NCBI RefSeq assembly: GCF_965279055.1
Contig: NZ_OZ257125.1
Span: 1,798,001 to 1,862,000 of the forward strand
Direction: 5' to 3'
Length of the DNA stretch: 64,000 bases
Origin: Hydrocarboniphaga sp965279055
GTDB taxonomy: Bacteria > Pseudomonadota > Gammaproteobacteria > Nevskiales > Nevskiaceae
Position numbers and translations under genes: made by a program. The notes beneath the pieces are model-generated. The model was not told where the DNA came from and did not search any database. It was given only the letters and a program-made list of their open reading frames with translations. Positions 1-8,179 of this stretch are shown piece after piece; the stretch's first letter is position 1; every line of letters begins with the position of its first letter.

Positions 1-1251
1 CTGGCACTGGCGGCGAACTCGGAAGCGACCTGGTCGATGTGGGTCAAGGCCGGCGTTGCCGAAGCCGACGGCGTGATTTATTCGCAGCGCGACGGCGAAG
101 CCGCAGTGCGGCTGGCGCTGGCGCGCGGCGTGCCCTACGTGGCGATCACCGGCGCCGCCGGTGAGGCCGCACACATCGACGCGACCACCGCCATCGACAG
201 CGAGCACTGGCATCACATCGCGGTCACCGCCGTACGCGGCAAGGCGAAGATCTATGTCGACGGCAAGGAAGAAGGCAGCGGCGACGCGGCGATTCCGGCG
301 CTGAACACCGCCGCGGTGCTCGGCGGCGATCTGAATACCTCGCCGGCCTCGGCGTTCAACGGCCAGATCGACGAGCTGCAGATTTCCAAGGTCGCGCGTG
401 CGCCGGCGCTGATCAAGCTGGCCGCGCTGAACCAGGGCACCGAAGACAAGCTGGTCGGCTTCGGTACCGACGAAGTCGCCTCGTCGTGGAGCACCGGCTA
501 CGTCGGCATCATCATGGGCTCGGTGACCTTCGACGGCTGGGTGGTGATCATCATCCTGATGCTGATGATGCTGGTCAGCTGGGTGGTGATGTACCGCAAG
601 GGCGCGCAGATCAACGGCGTCGGCCGTGCCAATCGCGAGTTCCTGGGCCTGTATCGCGCAACCGGCAACGACTTCGCCGCATTGCATCAGGTACTCGACG
701 GTGGTGCCGCACTGGCAGGCACGGAAATCAGCACGAAGCAGCGCACGCTGCTCAAGCAGAGTCCGCTGGTGCACATGTTCAAGGTCGGCGTCGACGAGCT
801 GCATTCGCGCCTCAACGACGAGAGCCGCGTCGGTTTGCAGAAAGGCGTGCTGTCCTCGCAGTCGATCCACGCGATACGCGCGACCATCGACTCCAGCCTG
901 GTGCGCGAGCAGCAGGCGCTGAGCGCGCAGATGGTGCTGCTGACGATCGCGATTTCCGGCGGCCCCTTCATCGGTCTGCTCGGCACCGTGGTCGGCGTGA
1001 TGATCACGTTTGCCGGCGTCGCCGCAGCGGGCGAGGTCAACGTCAACGCGATCGCGCCGGGTATTTCGGCGGCGCTCGCCGCCACGGTCGCCGGCATGGC
1101 GGTCGCGATCCCGGCGCTGTTTGGCTACAACTACCTGATCACGCGCATCAAGGAAGTCACGGCGGAGATGCACGTGTTCGTCGACGCCTACATCACGCGC
1201 ATGGCCGAGAACTATCACAGGCCGGCTTCGCTGCACGCGATGGCCGACTAA
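1..1251 (+). CDS. LamG domain / MotA-TolQ-ExbB proton channel fusion, 5' end missing
   Basis: The frame is open from base 1, so the start lies upstream of the window; 416 residues are visible. The first ~145 residues look like a LamG/concanavalin A-like beta-sandwich (repeated hydrophobic strands and a NGQIDELQIS segment). A linker leads to a transmembrane helix near residues 179-198, and the C-terminal half is a MotA/TolQ/ExbB channel with further helices near 311-343 (GGPFIGLLGTVVGVM) and 350-380. ExbB proteins conduct protons in the inner membrane to energise TonB; the extra domain would sit in the periplasm. ExbD, TonB and a porin follow on the same strand, which supports the role. The N-terminal fold is a weaker call than the channel domain. 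Confidence 0.88.
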   Translation: MALAANSEATWSMWVKAGVAEADGVIYSQRDGEAAVRLALARGVPYVAITGAAGEAAHIDATTAIDSEHWHHIAVTAVRGKAKIYVDGKEEGSGDAAIPALNTAAVLGGDLNTSPASAFNGQIDELQISKVARAPALIKLAALNQGTEDKLVGFGTDEVASSWSTGYVGIIMGSVTFDGWVVIIILMLMMLVSWVVMYRKGAQINGVGRANREFLGLYRATGNDFAALHQVLDGGAALAGTEISTKQRTLLKQSPLVHMFKVGVDELHSRLNDESRVGLQKGVLSSQSIHAIRATIDSSLVREQQALSAQMVLLTIAISGGPFIGLLGTVVGVMITFAGVAAAGEVNVNAIAPGISAALAATVAGMAVAIPALFGYNYLITRIKEVTAEMHVFVDAYITRMAENYHRPASLHAMAD

Positions 1252-1285
1252 GCAGAACCACAATGGCACTACGCGGCATCAACCC

Positions 1286-1391
1286 AATTCCGTTCATCCC
1301 GAGTAGCTCACGCAGTGAGCGTATCGAGGGACGCAACGGGCCCGCGTCCCTCGATACGCGCCTGCGGCGCTACTCGGGAGGAACGGGGATT
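1286..1391. repeat. Palindromic repeat family A, copy 1 (CCGAGTAGC hairpin)
   Basis: An 18-base outer arm at 1290-1307 pairs with 1369-1386 (one mismatch), and an inner arm GCGTATCGAGGGACGC at 1319-1334 pairs with 1344-1359, so the whole element can fold into one long hairpin. It fills most of the 182-base gap between the exbB-like and exbD genes. Two more loci of the same family occur at 4371-4475 and 41395-41500. It has no coding capacity. Confidence 0.9.
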
Positions 1392-1433
1392 GTTTCGTTC
1401 TGCCCGTGTGTCACCCCGGTTTAGGAAAGCCCC

Positions 1434-1835
1434 ATGCAAATTCAGGAAGACAAGGCCTACGACGAAATCAACATCACGCCGATGTTGGATCTCGCGTACG
1501 TTTTGTTGGTGATCTTCATCATCATGACCACGGCGGCGGTGCAGGGCGTCAAGGTCAACCTGCCCAAGGCGAGCAACCAACCGAGTCTGGCCAAACCCAA
1601 AACCGTGGCGATCACGATCGCCAACGACGGCAAGATTTTTCTCGACGCGGTGCCGGTAACGATGGCCGAGCTGTCGGACCGGCTGCAGGTGAAAAAGTCG
1701 CAGGTGCCGGATCTGCCGGTGGTGGTGCGCGGTGACGCTCAGACCCAGTACAGCAATGTCGTCGACGTGCTCGCGCTGCTGTCGGCGCTGGACATCACCC
1801 AGATCGGCCTGGTTACGCAGCGGCTGGTGAAGTGA
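1434..1835 (+). CDS. exbD: ExbD/TolR biopolymer transport protein
   Basis: A 133-residue protein of normal ExbD length. It has a short cytoplasmic N-terminus, a single membrane helix at about residues 17-38 with the conserved NITPMLDLAYVLLVIF signature, whose Asp19 is the expected proton-carrying residue, and a periplasmic C-terminal domain. The ATG follows AGGAAAG at good spacing. In this family ExbD sits within an ExbB pentamer and couples the proton gradient to TonB. It lies between the ExbB fusion and TonB genes, separated from exbB only by a repeat hairpin. The exact paralogue (ExbD versus TolR) is set by context, since no tolA/tolB/pal genes are nearby. Confidence 0.93.
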   Translation: MQIQEDKAYDEINITPMLDLAYVLLVIFIIMTTAAVQGVKVNLPKASNQPSLAKPKTVAITIANDGKIFLDAVPVTMAELSDRLQVKKSQVPDLPVVVRGDAQTQYSNVVDVLALLSALDITQIGLVTQRLVK

Positions 1836-1845
1836 CGCCGCCGCA

Positions 1846-2532
1846 ATGATCGATCGCGAGCCACAAGGCAGCAGCAGGGCCAAGCAGATCGCCTGGGTGA
1901 TCGGCTCGCTGCTGGTACTGGCCCTGCTCGGCTGGGGCGTGTGGAAACTCGCCAACGGCAAGAAGGAGCCGCCGCGCAAGACCGTCGCCCAGGTGACGCA
2001 GTTGCAGCTGATCAAGCCGCCACCACCTCCGCCGCCTCCGCCGCCGCCGCCGAAACAGAAAATCGAGGAGCAGGAAAAGCCGCAGCCGGAATTCAAGACG
2101 GTGACGCCGGACAACCGGCCGCCGGAGCCCAAGGCCGAAGCGCCGCCCGGACCGCCGGCGCTGGACGCCCAGGGCGACGGCCCCGGCGATGCCTTCGGCC
2201 TGCAGGGCCGGCCCGGTGGCAGTGACTTTGGTGGCGGCGGCGGCGGTGGTGGTGGCGGCACCGCCTGGGGCTGGTACGCGACGCTGTTGCAGCAGCGCGT
2301 GCAGGAAGCGGTGCAGAAGCAGCGGCGTTTCAAGGGCCAGCGCTTCACCGCGACCTTGCAGGTCTGGCTCGGCGCCGATGGCACGCCGACGCGTGTCGAG
2401 CTGATCAAGTCCACCGGCAAGCCGGAGATCGACCAGGCGCTGCGCGAGGCTGTGAGCCAGATGTCGCGGCCGCCGGAGCTGCCGCCGAAAGATCTGCCGC
2501 AGCCGGCGCTGGTTCGCGTGGCTTCGCAGTGA
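1846..2532 (+). CDS. TonB-family energy transducer
   Basis: A 228-residue protein with TonB architecture: a membrane anchor at about residues 15-33, a proline-rich stretch including a run of 12 prolines near residue 60, a run of ten glycines near residue 130, and a C-terminal TonB-box-binding domain (GADGTPTRVELIKSTG, then a predicted helix with ALREAV). It begins 10 bases after exbD. The porin that follows starts 53 bases after its stop. TonB spans the periplasm and transmits energy to outer-membrane transporters. No classical TonB-dependent receptor is in the window, so the partner is either the adjacent porin-like protein or encoded elsewhere. The start has only a weak ribosome site. Confidence 0.88.
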   Translation: MIDREPQGSSRAKQIAWVIGSLLVLALLGWGVWKLANGKKEPPRKTVAQVTQLQLIKPPPPPPPPPPPPKQKIEEQEKPQPEFKTVTPDNRPPEPKAEAPPGPPALDAQGDGPGDAFGLQGRPGGSDFGGGGGGGGGGTAWGWYATLLQQRVQEAVQKQRRFKGQRFTATLQVWLGADGTPTRVELIKSTGKPEIDQALREAVSQMSRPPELPPKDLPQPALVRVASQ

Positions 2533-2585
2533 TGTTTTTTTGTAGTGGCTTTTTGAAAGGTATATCCGTTGTGGAGATCGCATCG

Positions 2586-4334
2586 ATGACTTCGTTCTCG
2601 CGCCACGCGCGTCGCGCCATGCCGCTGACCCTGCTCGCGGCCGCCGCCGCTGCTTACGGCCGCGCCGCCGTCGCGCAGGATCTGCCCGAGCCGCCGCCAC
2701 AGCCGGAAGCGCCGGCGCCGAAAGAAACCGTGACCGAAGAGCTGATCCGCATGCTGCAAATGAGCAAGGTGCTGGCGCCGGAAGACGCCGAGCGCCTGAT
2801 CGGCCGCCTGCGTTCCGAGCAGGCGCCGGCCACCGCCGCGGCGCCGGCCGAACCCAAGGGCCGCGTCCGCGTGCCGTATATCCCGGAATCCGAGAAGCAG
2901 AAGATCCGCGACGAAATCCGCGACGGCATGATCGCGACCGCCAAGATCGAGAACTGGGCGCAGCCGAATACGTTTCCGGACTGGGTCAAGCGCGTGAAGA
3001 TCGGCGGCGACATCCGGCTGCGCGAGGAATTCGATTTTCTGGATTCGTCCAACGATCCTTTCCTGATCAACTTCCAGAGCATCAACAGCGGCTCGCCTTA
3101 CAACGTCGGCACACCGCTGGCCAACCAGGTGTCGCCGCCGCTGATCAACACCACCGAAGATCGCGAGGCTTTCCGCGTGCGGGCGCGGCTGGACGTCAGC
3201 GGCACGATCAGCGACGAGGTGAAGTCGGTGTTCCGTTTCACCACCGGCAACAACACCAACCCGGTGTCGACCAATCAGACCTTGGGCAACAGCTTCAACA
3301 AGCTCAGCTTCGTCATCGACCGCGCCTACCTGACCTACAAGCCCGAGGACCTGCCGCTGGCCGGCCTGGTGATGTGGGGCGGGCGCATGCCGAGCCCGTT
3401 CCAGGGCACCGAGCTGACCTGGGACGAAGACCTCAACTTCGACGGTCTCGCTGCGACCTACAAGGCGCGCGCCGGCGGCGGCGTCTGGCCGTTCCTGACG
3501 CTGGGCGGCTTCTCAGTTCAGAACACCGCCTTCGATTTCCCGGCTACCGCGGCGGACAAATCCGCGTCGCGTGATCGCTGGCTGCTCGCCGCACAGCTCG
3601 GCGCCGACTGGACGATACAGCCGGAGATGGTGCTCAGCGGCGCGGTTGCGTACTACGACTACATCGATCTGGAAGGCAAGACCTCCAGCGAATGCCTGGC
3701 GCCGACCACCTCGTTCTCCTGCGATACCGACGACAGCCGCCCGGCCTTCCTGCAGAAGGGCAACACGCTGTATGCGATCCGCAACCTGCAGCTCGCCGCG
3801 GCCGGCGATCCCGAGTACCAGTACTTCGGCCTGGCCACGCCGTACCGGCTGCTCGACGCCAATATCAAGTTCGACTGGGCCGTGGCCGGCCCGATTCACC
3901 TGATGTTCGACGCCGACTACGTGCGCAACCTGGCGTATGACAAGAACGACGTGCTCGGCAAAGTGCCGGTCAACAATTACGGCGCCGGTCTGGACACCGA
4001 TGGCGATGGCGTCGAGGACATCGCCGGCGCGTACAAGGGCGGCGATACCGGTTACCTGGCGCAGCTGCGCGTCGGCTATCCGGTGATCCGCATGCGCGGC
4101 GAATGGAGCGTCGGCGGCGGTTATCGCCGCATCGAATCCGACGCCGTGGTCGATGCGTTCAACGACTCCGACTTCCATCTCGGCGGCAGCAACGCCAAGG
4201 GCTTCGTGCTCGGCGGCAGCCTCGGTGTCAGCAAGAACGCCTGGATCACCGGCCGCTACTTCAGCGCCACCGAAGTCAGCGGTCCGCCGCTGGCCATCGA
4301 CGTGCTGCAGCTGGATTTGAATGCGCGGTTTTAA
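2586..4334 (+). CDS. Putative outer-membrane porin of the TonB/ExbB cluster
   Basis: A 582-residue exported protein. I start it at the ATG at 2586 because GGAG lies 9 bases upstream and a signal peptide begins there (positively charged start, then a hydrophobic Ala/Leu run ending near AVAQ); an in-frame ATG at 2529 lacks this. A Pro/Ala/Glu-rich linker with a short coiled coil (residues ~30-80) precedes about 480 residues of alternating amphipathic strands, with frequent aromatic residues, ending in LQLDLNARF; the terminal Phe is typical of outer-membrane beta-barrels. The family resembles the uncharacterised putative porins often linked to ExbB/ExbD/TonB. The substrate is unknown. Confidence 0.78.
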   Translation: MTSFSRHARRAMPLTLLAAAAAAYGRAAVAQDLPEPPPQPEAPAPKETVTEELIRMLQMSKVLAPEDAERLIGRLRSEQAPATAAAPAEPKGRVRVPYIPESEKQKIRDEIRDGMIATAKIENWAQPNTFPDWVKRVKIGGDIRLREEFDFLDSSNDPFLINFQSINSGSPYNVGTPLANQVSPPLINTTEDREAFRVRARLDVSGTISDEVKSVFRFTTGNNTNPVSTNQTLGNSFNKLSFVIDRAYLTYKPEDLPLAGLVMWGGRMPSPFQGTELTWDEDLNFDGLAATYKARAGGGVWPFLTLGGFSVQNTAFDFPATAADKSASRDRWLLAAQLGADWTIQPEMVLSGAVAYYDYIDLEGKTSSECLAPTTSFSCDTDDSRPAFLQKGNTLYAIRNLQLAAAGDPEYQYFGLATPYRLLDANIKFDWAVAGPIHLMFDADYVRNLAYDKNDVLGKVPVNNYGAGLDTDGDGVEDIAGAYKGGDTGYLAQLRVGYPVIRMRGEWSVGGGYRRIESDAVVDAFNDSDFHLGGSNAKGFVLGGSLGVSKNAWITGRYFSATEVSGPPLAIDVLQLDLNARF

Positions 4335-4350
4335 AGCGCGGAGTTTTTTG

Positions 4351-5127
4351 ATGAATAGCCCATCCACTCTCCGTTGGTCCCGAGTAGCCAGGCTTGCCTG
4401 GCGTATCGAGGGACTCGACGACGCTCGCCCAAGTCCCTCGATACGCCGCAAGCGGCTACTCGGGAGGAACGGGGTTCTGCTCAAAACGCCCTTGAGAATC
4501 CTGCTCGCGCTGTCGTTCTTCGGCCTGAGCTTGCCCGCTTTCGCCCAAGCCGCTCCCGACGCCCGCCTGCGCGATCAGCTGCGCCAGACCACGACGCAGC
4601 TGCGTGCGCTCGAAGATGAAAACGCGAGCCTGAAAGCGCGCACTGACGCGCTGACGCAGCAACTCGCTCAGCGTCCCGAAGCGCCGGCCGCGGCGGCCAA
4701 GCCGATCGATGATGCCGAGCTGCGCAAGCTGCGCGCACAGCTGCAACAGCAGAAAGCGCGCACCGCCGAACTCGAGCAGAAGCTGGGCACGGTCGAGCCC
4801 ATCCTGGCGCGCTGGAAGCAGTCCTACGAGCAGGTGGCGACGATGGCCAAGACGCGCGATGCCGACGCCAAGCGCCATGAGGCCGACTATCAGCAGAGCC
4901 ATGCGGCGCAGCAGGCCTGCATCGCCGACAACACCAGCCTGGTACAGATCGGCAACGAGCTGATCCGGCAGTATCGCGACAAGGGCGTCTGGTCGACGGT
5001 GCGCGATCGCGAGCCGCTGGTCGGCATCTCCAGCATCAAGTTCGAAAAACTGGCGCAGGACTATCACGCGCGCATTGTCGACGCCACCGTTCCCGCCGCC
5101 ACCACGACCGAGGCCAGCAAGCCGTGA
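4351..5127 (+). CDS. Exported coiled-coil protein whose 5' end contains a repeat element
   Basis: The 258-residue frame from the ATG at 4351 (GGAG 7 bases upstream) runs straight through palindromic repeat A2, so its first ~42 residues are translated repeat. A typical signal peptide (LRILLALSFFGLSLPAFAQA) begins only at about residue 49. The mature part is a coiled coil rich in Leu, Gln and Glu (residues ~75-160) with a C-terminal region containing CIADNTSLVQIG. The repeat ends in GGGAGGAAC, which could serve as a ribosome site for a CTG at 4477 or TTG at 4492. The function is unknown; it sits after the porin and overlaps the YbjN-like gene by 4 bases, so it is probably part of the same operon. 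Confidence 0.75.
   Translation: MNSPSTLRWSRVARLAWRIEGLDDARPSPSIRRKRLLGRNGVLLKTPLRILLALSFFGLSLPAFAQAAPDARLRDQLRQTTTQLRALEDENASLKARTDALTQQLAQRPEAPAAAAKPIDDAELRKLRAQLQQQKARTAELEQKLGTVEPILARWKQSYEQVATMAKTRDADAKRHEADYQQSHAAQQACIADNTSLVQIGNELIRQYRDKGVWSTVRDREPLVGISSIKFEKLAQDYHARIVDATVPAATTTEASKP
4371..4475. repeat. Palindromic repeat family A, copy 2, inside a gene start
   Basis: Same layout as copy 1: outer arms TCCCGAGTAGCC... and ...GGCTACTCGGGA, inner arms GCGTATCGAGGGACT and AGTCCCTCGATACGC. The element lies between a normal ribosome site plus ATG (4340-4353) and the signal peptide of the downstream protein, so it appears to have inserted just after the original start codon without breaking the frame. 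Confidence 0.9.
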
Positions 5128-5597
5128 CCCAAGCTGCACCATCCAGCGAAAATGCCACCGACGCTCAGAGCCCGAGCCTGCACAACACGGTGACACCGGA
5201 CCTGATCGCCGGCGCGCTGCGCAAGACCGGCTATCGCGCCACCTTGTCGGAGCACCAGGGCCGCATGCAGGTGCGCAGCGCCGCGCAGGGCATCGGCTTC
5301 TTCGTTGCTTTCGGTGGCGCCGAAACCCTGGCCGCGACGCGCTATTCCGATTTCGCGTTTCACTGCTGGATCAACATCGAAGGCGAGTTGCGCGCCGGGC
5401 TGATCGACAGCTGGAACCAGACGCGGCGTTTCGCGCGGCTGTTCCGCCAGGGCTCGCTGATGATCCTGACGATGGACGTGCTGGTTGCCGGCGGCGTCGA
5501 TGAAAACCATCTGTGCGCGCAGTGCGAGCTCTGGGACCGCGTGATCCAGGATTTCATCCGCCATCTGAAGCAGGAAGCGGCGCCGGCCCCGGTCTAG
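5124..5597 (+). CDS. YbjN-domain protein
   Basis: A 157-residue cytoplasmic protein starting at a GTG that overlaps the previous stop (GTGA). Residues ~25-145 match the pattern of YbjN-family proteins, which resemble type III secretion chaperones: an N-terminal helix, a beta-meander with GIGFFVAFGG, the WN...RFARLF motif and LTMDVLVAGG. In the family these are putative regulators or chaperones; the biochemical role is not settled. The coupling to the upstream coiled-coil gene suggests joint expression with the TonB/porin module. It is the last gene of that operon. Confidence 0.75.
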   Translation: MTQAAPSSENATDAQSPSLHNTVTPDLIAGALRKTGYRATLSEHQGRMQVRSAAQGIGFFVAFGGAETLAATRYSDFAFHCWINIEGELRAGLIDSWNQTRRFARLFRQGSLMILTMDVLVAGGVDENHLCAQCELWDRVIQDFIRHLKQEAAPAPV

Positions 5598-5999
5598 CGG
5601 CGTCGCGAAACGCCGGCAGCTGCAGCCGACCACGCGTGTACGCGACCGCGAGTTCGAGTTCGACGCTCAGCACGCATCCCGTCGAGCCGCGCCGGCCCGC
5701 CGACCAGGCGACAGCGGAATTCGAAGCCACGGCAGCGCAGGATCAGCCGCTGCAGCGGGCGCAGCAGCGGCTGATCCTGCGCCAGCCATCATGAGCGGGC
5801 ACAGCGCTGTGAACCGACCGGTCTGATAGGACGCCGGCAGCAGTTCGAACTCGATCGCTCCGGCCGGTTCGCTGACCGCCATCGCCGTTGGTGGTCATGA
5901 GATCGAAGCGATACGGGCCAGGCTTCAATGCGTCTGCCGACAGGGTTTGAAACAGCTTGGCAAGCAAGATTTGCAACAAGCTGCCGACGGTAGCGCCCA
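5598..5999. other. Gene-poor stretch between convergent operons
   Basis: About 400 bases without a convincing gene. Short minus-strand frames carry fragments such as LKPGPYRFDLMTTNGDG that may be decayed coding sequence, but frames change repeatedly and I recognise no family. The only clear structure is the hairpin at 5735-5782. Confidence 0.5.
5735..5782. repeat. Perfect 19-bp inverted repeat
   Basis: Bases 5735-5753 (GCGCAGGATCAGCCGCTGC) are the exact reverse complement of 5764-5782, with a 10-base loop. It lies between the convergent YbjN and arsenic operons and could act as a two-way terminator, although no T-run follows on either strand. Confidence 0.8.
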
Positions 6000-6545
6000 T
6001 CAAATGCCAGTCGGCTGCCTCAAGTGCAATGCTGCGGGAGCCTCTAGCTCTTTTTGCCACGAGCCGACATCACGCCACAGCCCGAGTTTGAAGCCGACCT
6101 TTCGATAGACGCCGATCGGGGAAAATCCAACTGACTCGTGCAGCGCGACGCTGGCCCGATTCGGCAACGCGATGCCAGCAGAGGCCGGAAAAATCTCTGT
6201 CGCGTGAGACGGTCGAAGAGCACGGCGTACAGGGTTCTGCCGACCCTTGGCCACGGTAGTCGTCGCCTACGTCAACCGTCCACGTCGAGCGACTGTCGAT
6301 AGGCTGCGCGCTGCCGATGTTTCGATGCGTAGGTGTAGCCGTTGACGAGGCCGGCGACCTCGACATGAGCCAGCCACGGCAGCAGCTAGCTTCATCGTGG
6401 CCTCGATCCGATCGCGCATGCTGCCGATGCTCGGCGGTTCCAGCTCGAACGACATGGCCGTGGTGGTCACGATCGGCGCATAGATCGCCGCCATGGCAGC
6501 GAGGTCCTCGGCCCTGGCGGGCCTCACGGATTCTGGCGACGGCAT
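6000..6545 (-). pseudogene. arsN1: Broken arsN1-type (phosphinothricin/arsinothricin) N-acetyltransferase
   Basis: Three reading frames must be joined to recover one GNAT protein. Reading leftward from the ATG at 6545: VRPARAEDLAAMAAIYAPIV (N-terminus), then after a shift near 6390 LPWLAHVEVAGLVNGYTYAS, then after another near 6290 VGDDYRGQG (acetyl-CoA loop), another short shifted piece LYAVLFDRLTRQRFFR, and finally GIALPNRASVALHESVGF and GFKLGLWRDVG near the end. This order and these motifs are those of the PAT/ArsN1 family, which acetylates phosphinothricin-like compounds including arsinothricin. It begins 10 bases after arsH. At least four frameshifts mean it is not functional as sequenced. 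Confidence 0.87.
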
Positions 6546-6555
6546 CGCCGGTCGA

Positions 6556-7308
6556 TCAGCTCGATGGTGCCGCGATGGCGATGGCCGAAAGATCGCGATC
6601 CGGATTGATCGGGACACCGCTGTCTTTGCGCTCGGAATAGCGATCGACGAGTTGATCGGCATGAGGCCTCAGCAGTACGGTGAAGCGTACGAGTTCCTCC
6701 ATGACGTCGACGATCCGATCGTAGTACGCCGAAGGTTTCATGCGGCCGTCCCCGTCGAATTCCTCGAAAGCTTTGGCCACGCTGGATTGGTTCGGGATCG
6801 TAAACATCCGCATCCATCGGCCCAGCAGTCGCAGGGTGTTCACCGCATTGAACGACTGCGATCCGCCAGATACCTGCATCACCGCCAGCGTCCGCCCCTG
6901 CGTTGGCCGCATGCCGCCCATGTTGAGCGGCAGATGATCGATCTGAGCTTTCATCACGCCGGTGACCTGGCCATGCCGTTCGGGGCTGCACCACACCTGT
7001 CCCTCGGACCACATCGACAGCGCTCGCAGTTCCTGGACGGCCGGATGCTGGTCGCCCGCGACCTGGTCGGGCAAGGGTAAATCGGAGGGGTCGAAGATTC
7101 GGGTATCGGCGCCGAAGTAGTTCAATAGCCTCGCTGCTTCTTCCGTGGCGAATCGGGAGAACGATCGGGCCCGTAGAGATCCATACAACAGCAGGATGCG
7201 GGGCCTGGGCTCATCCGCCCCCAGCCCTGTCGCCGGTCGAGCGTGGACATATTGCGAAGCCAGAGCGGGAAGATGGTCGAAATCGGCGACCGGTCGGACT
7301 CGGCTCAT
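6556..7308 (-). CDS. arsH: ArsH, NADPH-dependent FMN-type organoarsenical oxidase
   Basis: A 250-residue protein, typical for ArsH. The flavodoxin-like fold is visible: ILLLYGSLRARSFSRF (FMN phosphate loop, near residue 40), IFDPSDLPLPD, then SPERHGQVTGVMKAQIDHLPL and AVMQVSGGSQSFNAVN, the ArsH signature. The family oxidises trivalent methyl- and aryl-arsenicals to less toxic pentavalent forms with NADPH. Its start overlaps the stop of the glutaredoxin-type arsC by 4 bases (ATGA), so translation is probably coupled. It is the last intact gene of the arsenic operon; the broken acetyltransferase follows. Confidence 0.95.
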   Translation of the reverse strand: MSRVRPVADFDHLPALASQYVHARPATGLGADEPRPRILLLYGSLRARSFSRFATEEAARLLNYFGADTRIFDPSDLPLPDQVAGDQHPAVQELRALSMWSEGQVWCSPERHGQVTGVMKAQIDHLPLNMGGMRPTQGRTLAVMQVSGGSQSFNAVNTLRLLGRWMRMFTIPNQSSVAKAFEEFDGDGRMKPSAYYDRIVDVMEELVRFTVLLRPHADQLVDRYSERKDSGVPINPDRDLSAIAIAAPSS

Positions 7309-7748
7309 GCCGGGCCGCCCATTGCGACTCGCCGCCCCTGATCATCGATAACGCGCTCGCCGTCTTCTTTGGTGAATGCCTGTTGTTGGGGCTCGGGTAG
7401 CAGATCAAGTACGAGTTCAGAAGGACGGCACAGGCGCACGCCCAGCGGCGTCACCACGATCGGCCGATTGATCAGGATCGGGTGAGCCAGCATCGCATCG
7501 AGCAAGATATCTTCGGTCACGGCCGGATCGGCGAGGCCGAGGTCGGCGTAAGGCGTGCCCTTCTCGCGTAACAGTTCGCGAGCGCTGATGCCCATGCGCG
7601 CGAGCAGCGCTACCAGCATCGCCCGCGACGGCGGTGATTTCAGGTACTCGACGACATGAGGCTCGATGCCGGCATTGCGAATCATCGCCAGCGTGTTGCG
7701 CGAGGTTCCGCAGTCGGGGTTGTGATAAATCACGATATCCACTGGCAC
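7305..7748 (-). CDS. arsC: Arsenate reductase, glutaredoxin-dependent type
   Basis: A 147-residue protein of the Spx/ArsC thioredoxin-fold family. The N-terminal YHNPDCGTSRNTL holds the catalytic Cys13; conserved EYLKSPPSRA, LLREKGTPYADLGL, and HPILINRPIVVTPLGVRLCRP follow in the E. coli R773 ArsC order. It reduces arsenate to arsenite using glutathione and glutaredoxin. The ATG lies 19 bases inside the 3' end of the LMW-type arsC upstream, and its stop overlaps arsH. It is one of three arsenate reductase domains in this operon and the only one of this class. Confidence 0.95.
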   Translation of the reverse strand: MPVDIVIYHNPDCGTSRNTLAMIRNAGIEPHVVEYLKSPPSRAMLVALLARMGISARELLREKGTPYADLGLADPAVTEDILLDAMLAHPILINRPIVVTPLGVRLCRPSELVLDLLPEPQQQAFTKEDGERVIDDQGRRVAMGGPA

Positions 7749-8179
7749 GACCGACTCCCTTCAAGTTCCCGGTATAGGCGGGGTGATCCAGCCTTCAGCG
7801 GCGAGAAGTACGCTGACCGATGGCGGATGTTGTCGCGGATCTCACGCACCCGCTCCATCGATTGTCCCTTGGGGTCCTGCAGCGGCCAGTCGGCGCGCCG
7901 CAGCTCTGGAACATAGGGGCATTCATCGTCGCAGCCCATCGTCACCAGCAGTTCCGCGCCCTGGGCCAGCTCCGCGGTCAGTAGCTGGGGCTTGGCATCC
8001 GACAGGTCGATGCCAACCTCCAGCATCGCCACGGCGACTTCGGGATGCACCCGTGGGCCGGGCTTGGTGCCGGCGGAGATGGCCGACGCCTTCGACCGAT
8101 CGGCGAGCTGGTTGAAGAAGGCCGCCGACATCTGTGAGCGGCCGGCGTTGTGAACGCAGGCGAAAATTGCGGTTTTCAT
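7730..8179 (-). CDS. arsC: Arsenate reductase, low-molecular-weight phosphatase type
   Basis: A 149-residue protein with the LMW-PTP P-loop CVHNAGRS (Cys8, Arg14) at the N-terminus and the downstream acid loop PLQDPKGQ. These are the active-site elements of thioredoxin- or mycothiol-linked arsenate reductases, unrelated in fold to the glutaredoxin-type ArsC encoded next. It starts with an ATGA overlap on the aquaporin gene and ends 19 bases inside the next arsC. The last ~10 residues look non-homologous, as if the 3' end had been extended into the neighbouring gene. The reductant partner cannot be told from the sequence. Confidence 0.92.
   Translation of the reverse strand: MKTAIFACVHNAGRSQMSAAFFNQLADRSKASAISAGTKPGPRVHPEVAVAMLEVGIDLSDAKPQLLTAELAQGAELLVTMGCDDECPYVPELRRADWPLQDPKGQSMERVREIRDNIRHRSAYFSPLKAGSPRLYRELEGSRSCQWIS

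Noticed and set aside
1308..2759. Long minus-strand frame opposite exbD and tonB
   Set aside because: It is antisense to clear ExbD and TonB genes; its glycine and proline runs are the reverse reading of the TonB Pro/Gly repeats.
5667..6060. Short minus-strand frames beyond the broken acetyltransferase
   Set aside because: No family match, no ribosome site and frames switch repeatedly; treated as non-coding or decayed.
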